From assembly GCF_037577855.1 (NCBI RefSeq), contig NZ_JBAKFX010000042.1, positions 1-34,785 of the forward strand: a stretch of DNA of 34,785 bases. The letters are read 5' to 3'. The translations under genes were made by a program, and so were the position numbers. Below, one piece after another: positions 16,230 through 24,477 of the stretch (positions within the stretch are counted from its first letter, which is position 1; every line of letters begins with the position of its first letter). The notes under the pieces are model-generated. The model ran no database searches. It was given only the letters and a program-made list of their open reading frames with translations, and had not been told where the DNA came from. This DNA comes from Dethiothermospora halolimnae (GTDB lineage: Bacteria > Bacillota > Clostridia > Tissierellales > VENL01).

Positions 16230-17504
16230 ATGGTAAAGAAAAGTGGTAAGAAAGTATGTCCAGTATTAAGTGCAAAACTAAAATCATCATCTAAAGACGA
16301 CATTCCAGTTATAATAAGGGTCAAAGATAGAGATTCAAACAAACTTAGTAGCCAAGTATTTAATATGTCAGGAAGAATAAAATATAATCTCCCTTTAATA
16401 GGTGGAGTAGCCTGTAATATAAATATAGAGTCAATAGATAAATTATCAAATGATCCAAACATAGAGTATATAAATTTTGACTCTAAAGTTTTCGCCCAAT
16501 TAGATATAGCTACTAAAGCTATGGGGGTAGATATTCCCCATAAGGAAGGCTACGATGGAGAAGGAATTACAGTTGCAGTAATAGATACCGGTGTATCACC
16601 CCATAGTGATCTGGTTAAACCTAAAAATAGAATAGTGGGTTTTAAAGACTTTGTAAACGACAAGAAAAAACCCTATGATGATAATGGCCATGGTACCCAC
16701 GTTGCAGGTATAATAGCTTCAAACGGCTATTCATCAAAGGGAAAATATGCAGGGGTTGCACCTAAAGCTAATATACTCGGGGTCAAGGCTTTAGATAGTG
16801 AAGGTAGTGGGTCAACATCGGATATAATTTCTGCTATACAATGGGTTATAGAAACAAAGGATGTATATAATACTAAAATATTAAACCTATCCTTAGGAAG
16901 TCCTGCAACAGAGTCATATAAGTCTGATCCACTAAATAGGGCTACCCAGGAGGCTATAAATGCTGGGCTTACAGTTGTTGTTGCAGCAGGTAATAATGGT
17001 CCTTCTAAAAATACTATACTATCTCCAGGTAATAACCCAAATGTTATTACAGTTGGTGCTGTGGATGATAATAAAACCATAGAGATTGATGATGATACTA
17101 TTGCTCCATTCTCAAGTAGAGGTCCTACTAAAGAGGGATTTAAAAAACCTGATATAGTAGCTCCCGGTGTTGATATTATGTCCCTATCTAATACTAAGTT
17201 AGACGGATATCATTCTTTAAGTGGTACATCAATGGCCACTCCTATGGTAGCCGGTTCTTTAGCACTTTTACATGGAAAACATACTAATTTAAACCATAAT
17301 TCTTCAAAAGCAACCTTAAAAAATTCATGTATAGATATAAATGAAAAATATGGAAATCAAGGAGCCGGAGTCCTAAGTTTAGAAAAGCTATTTCAAACTG
17401 AAGTCAAAAATACTCCATCCAAAGAAACTATCACAGGCAATGTATTTAATGAAAACATACTAGTGGTCTTATTGGTATTACTACTATTAACGAGAAAATT
17501 TTAA
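16230..17504 (+). CDS. S8 (subtilisin-like) serine protease with C-terminal hydrophobic tail
   Basis: The catalytic triad is intact: Asp119 (AVIDTG), His154 (NGHGTHVAG) and Ser334 (GTSMATP), with the oxyanion Asn near 255 (AAGNNGP). An inhibitor-I9-like propeptide fits residues about 20-90. No N-terminal signal peptide is seen, which suggests an intracellular AprX-like protease or unconventional export. The last 18 residues are a hydrophobic helix plus basic end (ILVVLLVLLLLTRKF), so the protein could be tail-anchored. No LPxTG motif precedes it. GGAAGGTG precedes the ATG. The gene is monocistronic, divergent from the gluzincin gene and convergent with the YcdB-like gene. Confidence 0.93.
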   Translation: MVKKSGKKVCPVLSAKLKSSSKDDIPVIIRVKDRDSNKLSSQVFNMSGRIKYNLPLIGGVACNINIESIDKLSNDPNIEYINFDSKVFAQLDIATKAMGVDIPHKEGYDGEGITVAVIDTGVSPHSDLVKPKNRIVGFKDFVNDKKKPYDDNGHGTHVAGIIASNGYSSKGKYAGVAPKANILGVKALDSEGSGSTSDIISAIQWVIETKDVYNTKILNLSLGSPATESYKSDPLNRATQEAINAGLTVVVAAGNNGPSKNTILSPGNNPNVITVGAVDDNKTIEIDDDTIAPFSSRGPTKEGFKKPDIVAPGVDIMSLSNTKLDGYHSLSGTSMATPMVAGSLALLHGKHTNLNHNSSKATLKNSCIDINEKYGNQGAGVLSLEKLFQTEVKNTPSKETITGNVFNENILVVLLVLLLLTRKF

Positions 17505-17526
17505 GGGACCAATTATGGTCCCTTAA
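17501..17526. terminator. Terminator between convergent protease and YcdB-like genes
   Basis: A perfect 10-bp stem (TTAAGGGACC/GGTCCCTTAA) with loop AATTAT overlaps the end of the protease gene and lies 16 nt from the stop of the convergent gene. The following tract is only moderately T-rich. Confidence 0.65.
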
Positions 17527-17542
17527 CGTTCTTTAAATATTA

Positions 17543-19099
17543 TTATTCAATAATATTTCCCTTATAGTCTATAAAAACTCCTTTTTTAGCATCCATGACA
17601 GAATAACTCGGGTTATATATTGTATATACCAGTTTTAACTTTTTCTTATCATCATATATATTATTTATTAATATATACCTAAGACTTACTTCATTCTTTT
17701 TAAAGTATCTATTTAAAGCCTCTTTCTTAGATATTATTTTATTATCTAAGTTTTCATTCAGATCATTCCATAGCACATTATAATCAGTTATATTTCCAGT
17801 ATGTTTATCTATTCTAACAGATATACCATTTGAACCTACCGGTATTCCATTTAATACTCTCCTAAAATAGTATTTATAATATCTGTTTTCTACTTTTTCA
17901 CCATTTACATAATAGGCGTCATCATGCTTTACTATTTCCTTCTCTATATTCCCCCTCTTACTTGAATTAAATTTGCCTATTAAAGCTAAAGATGTTTTTA
18001 ATCCTTCCTCCCAAGTAATACTAGAATTTATTTTAGAATTATAATCATCAATATGGTAATTTATAAGCTTTCCTGTATTTGATGAAATCTGAAGAAAACC
18101 CTCCACTTCCATTTCATCAATACTTAGATTAAACCTAATATTCCATAAATCACTATTTTTTAGCCTATCTATAGACTTTAGTTTCACACTATCATTTTTG
18201 AAATTTAAATATTTTTTAGCTAAAAGTTTAGCTTTTTCTTTTGACCTTACTTTTTTAGGTTTATTTTCATTAACTTTTCCTAAAACATCCAAAGGTAACT
18301 TTATTTTTTTATATTCCATATCATAGTTTATAAACTCTCCAGTTTTTGCATCTATTCCATATCCCTTTTTTTCTGGATAATATATGAGGATAAATCTTTC
18401 TATTCCTTTATTTATATTATTACCTTTATAAACTGGTTTATAAATAAGGGACATCCTACTATTTCCTTTCAATAGTTCTGTAGCCCTTTTCCTATCTATT
18501 ATATTATTTGGACTTGGTAGCTTAATATTTTTCCATGAGGAAAAATAATTATCTATATTACCATCTCCACCATTTACCGTTATTTCAATCATATTTTGAG
18601 GAAATGGTATACCTTTATACTCCATTACATACTTAAACCTATACTTTATGGGGCCCTGGGCATAGGTTTCATAAAAATATAAGTTGTCATTAGGTACGCA
18701 TTTCACCTTATCTACTTTATTGGGATTTAGTGCTTGAAAAAAATCATTAGCTATTTTCTTAGCTGTATTGTTATCAATTCTTGTTTTTCCAGTATAATAA
18801 CTATTTCTGTATCTATGTAGTTTTATAATATTAACAGTATTATTATTTTCTTCAATAATGATATTAATATTATCACTATTACCTTCTTTTCCTGTAAGTT
18901 TTACATTCCATTTTGGCTTATTACTGTAATTATCCTCTTCATAGTCTATGATTATATTATATCTATTTAAATCTAATTTTAACTTCTCTTCTATAATAGA
19001 TTCTATATCTTCCTTGCTAATTTCACCACTACCAAAACTATAACTAGATATTAATATAATCAATATAATCACTGGAAAGCCTATAGCATATTTTTTCAT
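17543..19099 (-). CDS. Exported YcdB/YcdC-domain (PepSY-like) protein
   Basis: The product has an N-terminal signal peptide or anchor (YAIGFPVIILIILISSYSFGS) followed by about 490 residues with repeated YcdB/YcdC-type units. Recurrent features are KKIANDFF or KEALNRYF helices, strands ending RY(K/R)F(K/R) and YxGIPFPQN or LNGIPVGSNGI segments. The GIPV segment near residue 425 echoes the GIPF segment near 170, showing an internal duplication. Function is unknown; related domains are thought to inhibit or chaperone secreted enzymes. ATG 19099 is preferred, with GGAG 11 nt upstream, though TTG and GTG lie 3 and 12 nt earlier. It ends convergently with the S8 protease gene, so a protease-partner role is possible. 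Confidence 0.75.
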   Translation of the reverse strand: MKKYAIGFPVIILIILISSYSFGSGEISKEDIESIIEEKLKLDLNRYNIIIDYEEDNYSNKPKWNVKLTGKEGNSDNINIIIEENNNTVNIIKLHRYRNSYYTGKTRIDNNTAKKIANDFFQALNPNKVDKVKCVPNDNLYFYETYAQGPIKYRFKYVMEYKGIPFPQNMIEITVNGGDGNIDNYFSSWKNIKLPSPNNIIDRKRATELLKGNSRMSLIYKPVYKGNNINKGIERFILIYYPEKKGYGIDAKTGEFINYDMEYKKIKLPLDVLGKVNENKPKKVRSKEKAKLLAKKYLNFKNDSVKLKSIDRLKNSDLWNIRFNLSIDEMEVEGFLQISSNTGKLINYHIDDYNSKINSSITWEEGLKTSLALIGKFNSSKRGNIEKEIVKHDDAYYVNGEKVENRYYKYYFRRVLNGIPVGSNGISVRIDKHTGNITDYNVLWNDLNENLDNKIISKKEALNRYFKKNEVSLRYILINNIYDDKKKLKLVYTIYNPSYSVMDAKKGVFIDYKGNIIE

Positions 19100-19168
19100 C
19101 AAATTAATCACTCCATAATTGTATGTTTCAAATATTATTTAAGGGTATATATATAACAAGACAAACAA

Positions 19169-19190
19169 GACCCAGTTAAAAAACTGAGTC
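19169..19190 (-). terminator. Terminator of the M23 endopeptidase gene
   Basis: In the minus-strand RNA GACUCAGUU pairs with AACUGGGUC (one wobble), followed by UUGUUUGUCUUGUU. It starts at the stop codon of the gene ending at 19190. Confidence 0.65.
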
Positions 19191-20635
19191 TATCTATATT
19201 TTTTATTTATATAGTTATAAGGATTTTGAGGTTTGCCGTATTTTAAAACCTCAAAATGAACATGGGGTCCTGTACTATTTCCCGTATTTCCAACAGCAGC
19301 TATAGTTTGCCCCTTGTATATTTTTTCACCTTTCTTTACATATATTTTACTACAATGACCATACTTAGTTTTAAATCCACCACCATGGTCTATTTCTACC
19401 AAATATCCATATGAACCTTTCCAACCGGAATAGGTCACAACACCCCCGTCTGCAGCCTTTATAGGGGTACCTATACTTGATGCTAAATCAATCCCATCAT
19501 GGTGTCTTCCCCATCTATAACCAAATGGTGATGATAATCGCCCCCTCGTTGGACGTATAAAAACACCAGAAGCTCTAGTCGGAGGAACGTCCTTAGTTCC
19601 CTTTATAACTATTTTAGATACAGGGCTTGACACTATACTTTCCTTTATAATCTCTTTAGCAACTTCAATACCATTTTGTTTTTTAACCTTCGCAACCACT
19701 TCTTTTTTTCCCTCTTTACCAGATCTCTTAACTGATGTCTGATCTTCATACATGGATGCACTATACTCATATTCTACCTCATAATCAATATCTTCACTAA
19801 AGGTAGTAGTTTCTGTAGTTTCCACCGTCAAATATGGCTTTGGCACCACCAAGCTTATTTCATCTCCAGGATGTATAAGTTCATGATCTTTATTGGGATT
19901 AGCTTCTTCTAACTCCTCAACAGTTAAATTATAGTCATGGGCTATTGTCCAATAATTTTCTCCTTCTTCTACTATATGGGTTTTTTCTTCGGTTGTACCC
20001 TTTTGCAAAAATACTATTAATTCATCCGGTTTCTTAATATCTTTAATAGAAACCTTCTTTTTAATAATCTTAACATCTTCTGCTATGGCTATGTTCTCTA
20101 TTTTAGAGTCTTCTTTCTTTGATTCTTCTATGTAGGGTTTTTTAATCTCATTTATTATATTTTCTGCATCTTCTTTTGTTTTCACAGCTCCTAAATCTTT
20201 TCCATTCACGTTAATAGCATAAGCAAATACATTAAAGGATAAATTGGATTTTATTTTCTCTTTTAATTGGGATTCTAAAGTTAAACTATCATCTGACAAA
20301 TTAGTCTCTACAAATCTCATATTTTGATCTACCGATACCTCAAGACCGTATTGTTTTGATAAGTTTGTCTCAATCTCATTCATAACTTTTTCTACTTTCT
20401 TCTGATCCTTTACTACTCCAATTTTGCTATTGCCAATATAGACATCATAGGCCTTAGAGTTTAACTCCTCTTTTACATTTTTATAGTGGGCATAATAAAA
20501 TATCCCAACTATTAAAACTAATCCCACACTAATTAAGCTAATCCATTTGTACTTATCCCTTTGATTTAAATTTTTTAAATTTTTAAAAAAGATATTCAGT
20601 TTTTGTTTTACTTTCTCAAAAAATGAGCTGTTCAT
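19190..20635 (-). CDS. LysM-G5-M23 peptidoglycan endopeptidase
   Basis: This membrane-anchored wall hydrolase has 481 aa: basic cytosolic N-terminus, TM helix about 31-48, a linker with repeated EDAENIINE-type segments, LysM about 218-262 (VEEGENYWTIAHDY...PGD), G5 about 266-348 and M23 LytM-type peptidase about 355-475. The zinc ligands are all present: HHDGID, and HVHFE in STGPHVHFEV. It should cleave peptide cross-bridges in peptidoglycan. GGAGGAGC lies before the ATG. The upstream region contains a tandem array matching the WalR consensus (20700-20737), which fits the known WalR control of such hydrolases. It is monocistronic. Confidence 0.95.
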   Translation of the reverse strand: MNSSFFEKVKQKLNIFFKNLKNLNQRDKYKWISLISVGLVLIVGIFYYAHYKNVKEELNSKAYDVYIGNSKIGVVKDQKKVEKVMNEIETNLSKQYGLEVSVDQNMRFVETNLSDDSLTLESQLKEKIKSNLSFNVFAYAINVNGKDLGAVKTKEDAENIINEIKKPYIEESKKEDSKIENIAIAEDVKIIKKKVSIKDIKKPDELIVFLQKGTTEEKTHIVEEGENYWTIAHDYNLTVEELEEANPNKDHELIHPGDEISLVVPKPYLTVETTETTTFSEDIDYEVEYEYSASMYEDQTSVKRSGKEGKKEVVAKVKKQNGIEVAKEIIKESIVSSPVSKIVIKGTKDVPPTRASGVFIRPTRGRLSSPFGYRWGRHHDGIDLASSIGTPIKAADGGVVTYSGWKGSYGYLVEIDHGGGFKTKYGHCSKIYVKKGEKIYKGQTIAAVGNTGNSTGPHVHFEVLKYGKPQNPYNYINKKYR

Positions 20636-20699
20636 ACAAGCTCCTCCTTAAAACAACTTAATAACTTTTGGCCTATATTTGTCTAATTCAGAAGTATTA

Positions 20700-20737
20700 T
20701 GTAATCTAGTGTAATATTATTGTAACCCTTTTGTAAT
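20700..20737 (+). promoter_or_regulatory. Tandem WalR-like half-sites upstream of the M23 gene
   Basis: Four TGTAA(T/C) half-sites lie on the plus strand at 20700, 20710, 20721 and 20732. The last three are separated by exactly 5 bp (TGTAAT-ATTAT-TGTAAC, then CCTTT-TGTAAT), giving two overlapping perfect matches to TGTWAH-N5-TGTWAH. The array lies 65-102 bp upstream of the M23 start, in reverse orientation to that gene. Confidence 0.55.
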
Positions 20738-20860
20738 ATAAGCCTGTCTAGATTATATCATATTATATTATTTTATCAACCTTAAATTTATACTTAATTT
20801 CATATTATATAATATTCAACTTTAGAAATTTTATTCTTTTTGATATATAATTTTTTTTTG

Positions 20861-20889
20861 TTGATACTTTTCTATATCTCTGATATAAA
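20861..20889 (+). promoter_or_regulatory. Promoter of the dnaD-like/loader operon
   Basis: TTGATA and TATAAA are separated by 17 bp and point to the DnaD-domain gene. The rest of the 351-bp gap 20636-20986 is very AT-rich and otherwise holds only the WalR-like array and M23 upstream sequences. Confidence 0.6.
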
Positions 20890-20986
20890 TTTATATTACC
20901 GACTATGATATAATATTTTTAGACTCAATAATTTAGTAGAGAAAACTCAAAATGAATTGGGAGTTACTTACGGCGAGGTGAATATT

Positions 20987-22045
20987 TTGACTTTTTTAAT
21001 TGAAACAACTGATATGGATTTAGGAGATACTCCAATTGAAAATATTTTCATAAACGATTTTATGCCAATGGCCAATGGAACCTATGTAAAGGTTTATCTA
21101 TTAGGGTATAAGTATGCCAATGATAAAGATTCAAGTATAGTGGTAAATAATCACACTATTTCTAAACATTTAAATATATCTCTAGATGATGTCCTTAGGG
21201 CCTGGGATTTTTGGGAAACTAAAGGGATAATAAAGAAACATCCTTCAGATGGTGATGAATATAATTATACAGTTGAGTTTTTAAATCTAAAACAACTATA
21301 TATTAAAAATAACTATAAACCTATAACTACCAATGATAATAGTAAAGCAAAAACATATTCATGTTCCGTTAAAGATTTAATTGAAGCTAACAATATCCCA
21401 AGTATACAGGAAATGTTTAATTCCATAAGCAATACAATAAGAAGACCTTTAGTACCAAATGAAAAGAAAAAGATCCTTGAGTGGATACAAAATTATAATA
21501 TGAATCCAGACCTTATTGTAAAGGGATACTTCTATTCTGTGGAAAAAAAAGGTAAAAAAAATGTCAATTATGTTGAAGGTATTATTAGAAATTGGTATGA
21601 TATGGATATAAACAACGTTGAGGCTCTAAATGAATATTTAAAAACAAAGGATGAAAAGTTCTATAGATATGAACGAATCTCAAAGGCATTAGGGTTTAAG
21701 GGTAGGTTTTTAGCTGAAGGGGAAATAAAAGTGGTGGATAAATGGTTTGATAAATGGAACTTCTCAATTGAAGTTATACTTAAGGCCTGTGATAAAAGCA
21801 AAAATATCTCTAACCCAAATGTTAACTATATAGATAAAATCTTAGAATCTTGGTATAACAAAGGAATCAACTCCGTGGAAGATATTGAAACCAAGGACCA
21901 AAAACCTAAAAATACCACCCATCAAAAAACCTATAATAATAAAAGCAAAAACTTCAAAACTAGATTTCATAATTTTGAACAACGAACATCTAAATATAGT
22001 GCTGAAGAACTTGAAAACATTATAAGAAACAAGCAAAATAAGTAA
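20987..22045 (+). CDS. DnaD-domain replication initiation protein
   Basis: DnaD/DnaB-type primosome proteins help load the replicative helicase at the origin and at stalled forks. The N-terminal DnaD winged-helix region (TPIENIFINDFMPMANGTYV) is typical of clostridial members. Two DnaB_2 domains follow: residues about 135-205 (EKKKILEWIQNYNMNPDLIVKGYFYSV, then YVEGIIRNWYDMDI) and about 225-300 (KWFDKWNFSIEVILKA, YIDKILESWYNKGI). The tail is Lys/Asn-rich and probably binds DNA. The TTG at 20987 is chosen because GAGGTG lies 6 nt upstream; an earlier TTG at 20957 has no SD. It is followed after 30 nt by the helicase-loader gene. Confidence 0.9.
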   Translation: MTFLIETTDMDLGDTPIENIFINDFMPMANGTYVKVYLLGYKYANDKDSSIVVNNHTISKHLNISLDDVLRAWDFWETKGIIKKHPSDGDEYNYTVEFLNLKQLYIKNNYKPITTNDNSKAKTYSCSVKDLIEANNIPSIQEMFNSISNTIRRPLVPNEKKKILEWIQNYNMNPDLIVKGYFYSVEKKGKKNVNYVEGIIRNWYDMDINNVEALNEYLKTKDEKFYRYERISKALGFKGRFLAEGEIKVVDKWFDKWNFSIEVILKACDKSKNISNPNVNYIDKILESWYNKGINSVEDIETKDQKPKNTTHQKTYNNKSKNFKTRFHNFEQRTSKYSAEELENIIRNKQNK

Positions 22046-22075
22046 TATAACTTCTAGTTAATAGAGGAGGATGTT

Positions 22076-23062
22076 ATGTATAAAAAGTTTATAAAAGATA
22101 TTTTAAAAGAATACGAAAAAAAGCGTGATAGAGCCATAGGTGACCAGGAGAAAAGAAAAAAGGAAGTCTATTCAAAAGTACCTGAAATAAAGGAAATAGA
22201 TAAGACCATAACAAATACAGGATTATTAATATCTAAAGAACTACTTAAAAATCCTGATAATTATGAAGACAAGTTAAAGGAAATAAAAGACAAAATGGAA
22301 GTTTTAAAAAGAAAAAAAGCTATACTTATGACAGAAAATAATATCCCTTTAGAATATCTTGATATAAATTATACATGTAATCAATGTAAAGATACCGGTT
22401 TTTTGGAGAATGGCAAAAAATGTAATTGCTTGAAACAATCTTTAATCAATAAATCTTATAAAATGTCTAATTTAAATCATGTATTAGAAAAAGAAAATTT
22501 TCATTCCTTCGACATATCCATATTTTCCCCCGAACCCTTTGAAGGTGAAAAGTTAACCCCAAGGGAAAATATAATGGAAATAAGTTCTATATGCGAAGGA
22601 TTTGTTCATAATTTTAATATAGATAATGAAGAAAACCTTCTTTTTTACGGAACCACAGGTCTAGGAAAAACATTTATGTGCAATTGTATAGCAAAAGCTC
22701 TACTAGATAAAGGAAATATAGTTATATATCAAACAGCCTTTAAAATATTAGAAATCTTAGGAGATCGTAAGTTTGGAAAGGATAAAAAAAATAAACTTAA
22801 TGCTTCAGAATATGATTTATTATTTGATGCTGATTTATTAATAATAGATGACCTTGGAACAGAGCTCACAAATTCCTTTACTAATACAGAAATATTTAAT
22901 ATAGTGAACTCTAGGCTTATTAAAGGTAAGAAGACTATTATATCTACAAATCTATCTCCCATGGAGATTGCAAACACCTATACAGATAGAATATTCTCGA
23001 GGATATTTAGCAAATTTACAGCATTAAAGTTTTATGGCCCTGATTTAAGATGGGAAAGTTAA
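22076..23062 (+). CDS. DnaC/DnaI-like helicase-loader ATPase
   Basis: A 328-aa AAA+ protein. An N-terminal helical part is followed by a zinc-binding CNQCKDTG...KKCNCL segment near residues 101-121. The ATPase domain has Walker A (FYGTTGLGKTF, about 189-199), Walker B (LLIIDDLGTE, about 259-268) and Sensor 1 (TIISTNLSP). The C-terminal RIFSRI is the conserved Arg region. It probably loads the DnaB helicase onto DNA with the DnaD-domain protein encoded just upstream, in one operon. SD GAGGAGG precedes the ATG. A terminator hairpin follows at 23101-23130. The DnaB helicase itself is encoded at 29333-30670. Confidence 0.92.
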   Translation: MYKKFIKDILKEYEKKRDRAIGDQEKRKKEVYSKVPEIKEIDKTITNTGLLISKELLKNPDNYEDKLKEIKDKMEVLKRKKAILMTENNIPLEYLDINYTCNQCKDTGFLENGKKCNCLKQSLINKSYKMSNLNHVLEKENFHSFDISIFSPEPFEGEKLTPRENIMEISSICEGFVHNFNIDNEENLLFYGTTGLGKTFMCNCIAKALLDKGNIVIYQTAFKILEILGDRKFGKDKKNKLNASEYDLLFDADLLIIDDLGTELTNSFTNTEIFNIVNSRLIKGKKTIISTNLSPMEIANTYTDRIFSRIFSKFTALKFYGPDLRWES

Positions 23063-23100
23063 AAAATAGAGAATAGCGGAGAATTGAGAGGGGAGAGTTT

Positions 23101-23130
23101 AAAAGAATCGACAATGTCGATTCTTTTTTA
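23101..23130 (+). terminator. Terminator of the dnaD-like/loader operon
   Basis: AAAGAATCGACA and TGTCGATTCTTT form a near-perfect palindrome followed by a T run. It lies 39 nt past the loader stop. Confidence 0.85.
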
Positions 23131-23185
23131 TTTTATATTTCCTCTCTGAATTTTCCACTCTTATCTGTCCTTTTATTTTTTCCAA

Positions 23186-23230
23186 AAAAAATAAAAAGAC
23201 CAAGAACCTTCTAAAAAGCCCTTAGTCTTT
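23186..23230 (-). terminator. Terminator of the tRNA operon
   Basis: On the minus strand AAAGACTAAG pairs with CTTGGTCTTT around a 16-nt loop, followed by TTATTTTTTTT. It lies 14 nt beyond the CCA end of tRNA-Thr. Confidence 0.7.
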
Positions 23231-23243
23231 TTTTAAAAAATAA

Positions 23244-23563
<320 letters not shown>

Positions 23564-23579
23564 AAACTATCCTTCGGAT

Positions 23580-23684
23580 AGAATTTTAAATTGTAAATTA
23601 CAAATTTTAAATTATTCAATTTGCATAGCAAATTGTTTTTGATTTTCATTTATAATTTAAAATTTACAATTTGTAATTGTTTCT
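23580..23684. repeat. Palindromic spacer element A between tRNA-Thr region and tRNA-Asp
   Basis: An AT-rich imperfect inverted repeat of about 100 bp. The outer arms are AATTTTAAATTGTAAATTACA-like on one side and AATTTACAATTTGTAATT-like on the other. The inner hairpin is CAATTTGC-ATA-GCAAATTG. It is related to element B at 23781-23871. Confidence 0.75.
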
Positions 23685-23685
23685 A

Positions 23686-23762
23686 TGGCGACCTGGAAGG
23701 GACTCGAACCCTCGACCTCCAGCGTGACAGGCTGGCATTCTAACCAACTGAACTACCAGGCC
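23686..23762 (-). tRNA. tRNA-Asp (anticodon GUC)
   Basis: 77 nt with encoded CCA. The acceptor GGCCTGG pairs with CCAGGTC including one wobble. The anticodon stem CCAGC/GCTGG holds loop CTGTCAC, and the T arm is intact. Confidence 0.97.
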
Positions 23763-23780
23763 AAGAACCAACTATCGTTG

Positions 23781-23871
23781 GAATTTTAAATTACAAACTT
23801 TAAATTGTCCAATCTGCGAAGCAGATTGTTCTTTTGCTTTTCATTTATAATTTACAATTTGTAATTGCTTT
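23781..23871. repeat. Palindromic spacer element B between tRNA-Asp and tRNA-Val
   Basis: This is a diverged copy of element A. It has the same outer AATTTTAAATTACAAA/TTTACAATTTGTAATT arms and an inner hairpin CAATCTGC-GAA-GCAGATTG. The inner stem differs from that of element A by a paired substitution (T-A to C-G) that keeps the helix. Confidence 0.75.
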
Positions 23872-23873
23872 TA

Positions 23874-23949
23874 TGGTGGGCGCAGCAGGGCTCGAACCTA
23901 CGACCCCCTGCTTGTAAGGCAGGTGCTCTCCCAGCTGAGCTATGCGCCC
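23874..23949 (-). tRNA. tRNA-Val (anticodon UAC)
   Basis: 76 nt with encoded CCA. The acceptor is GGGCGCA/TGCGCCC, the anticodon stem CCTGC/GCAGG holds loop CTTACAA, and the T arm has GGTTCGAGCC. Confidence 0.97.
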
Positions 23950-23957
23950 CTACTTAT

Positions 23958-24032
23958 TGGTGACCCTACCGGGACTCGAACCCGGGTTACCGCCGTGAAA
24001 GGGCGGTGTCTTAACCGCTTGACCATAGGGCC
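23958..24032 (-). tRNA. tRNA-Glu (anticodon UUC)
   Basis: 75 nt with encoded CCA. The acceptor is GGCCCTA/TAGGGTC, and the anticodon stem CCGCC/GGCGG holds loop CTTTCAC. It is 8 nt from tRNA-Val and 5 nt from tRNA-Lys, so all are processed from one transcript. Confidence 0.97.
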
Positions 24033-24037
24033 TTACT

Positions 24038-24113
24038 TGGTGACCCATCGGCGACTCGAACGCCGGACACCCTGATTAAAAGTCAGATGCTCTGCCAACT
24101 GAGCTAATGGGTC
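24038..24113 (-). tRNA. tRNA-Lys (anticodon UUU)
   Basis: 76 nt with encoded CCA. The acceptor is GACCCAT/ATGGGTC, and the anticodon stem TCTGA/TCAGG-type holds loop CTTTTAA. It is the first gene of the cluster, about 45 nt after the predicted transcription start. Confidence 0.97.
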
Positions 24114-24165
24114 ATATTTATTTCATTCGGCTACTCGTCGTCGGTGTCTCCCGCCGACTCTTAAT

Positions 24166-24194
24166 ATATTACAATATAACAGAATATATGTCAA
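24166..24194 (-). promoter_or_regulatory. Strong promoter of the tRNA operon
   Basis: A perfect TTGACA -35 box, a 17-bp spacer and a TAATAT -10 box face tRNA-Lys. The leader contains a GC-rich hairpin, GTCGG-N9-CCGAC. It is the strongest promoter match seen in the window. Confidence 0.85.
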
Positions 24195-24228
24195 CACTTT
24201 TTCAAAACTTTTTTGTCGAAAGGGGGGA

Positions 24229-24477
24229 AATAGTTAATAGTTAATAGATAATAGTTAATAGTCAAGGGGGGTTTTTTGAGTTTATTAGTGAAGTGTAGCT
24301 ATTTGGCTTGTTAGAAATTTCTTTATTATACTTTTTAAAAAACAAAGAGCACTTGAAAATCCTAAAGGATTTTCAAGTGCTCTTATTAAACCTAGATTAA
24401 CCCAAAAGGTAAATCAACCTAAATAAACCTACCCTACCCCCAAATCTATTAACTATTAACTGTTAACTATTAACTAC
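24229..24477. repeat. Inverted TTAATAG-rich repeat pair flanking the purA end
   Basis: A left block (24229-24261) is made of repeated TAGTTAA units, and a right block (24446-24477) is its near reverse complement, with CTATTAACTATTAACTG-type units. They enclose about 185 bp containing the purA terminator and no gene. The right block supplies the purA stop codon. Together with the promoter and terminator, this accounts for the gap 24114-24469. Confidence 0.7.
24335..24384 (-). terminator. Terminator of purA
   Basis: A perfect 18-bp stem (AAGAGCACTTGAAAATCC and its complement) has a TAAA loop. On the minus strand it is followed by TGTTTTTTAAAAAG. Confidence 0.85.

Noticed and set aside
24211..24220. 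TTTTGTCGAA, a match to a Spo0A box (TGTCGAA)
   Set aside because: A single 7-mer upstream of the tRNA promoter in an AT-rich spacer is easily due to chance, and no partner site was seen.
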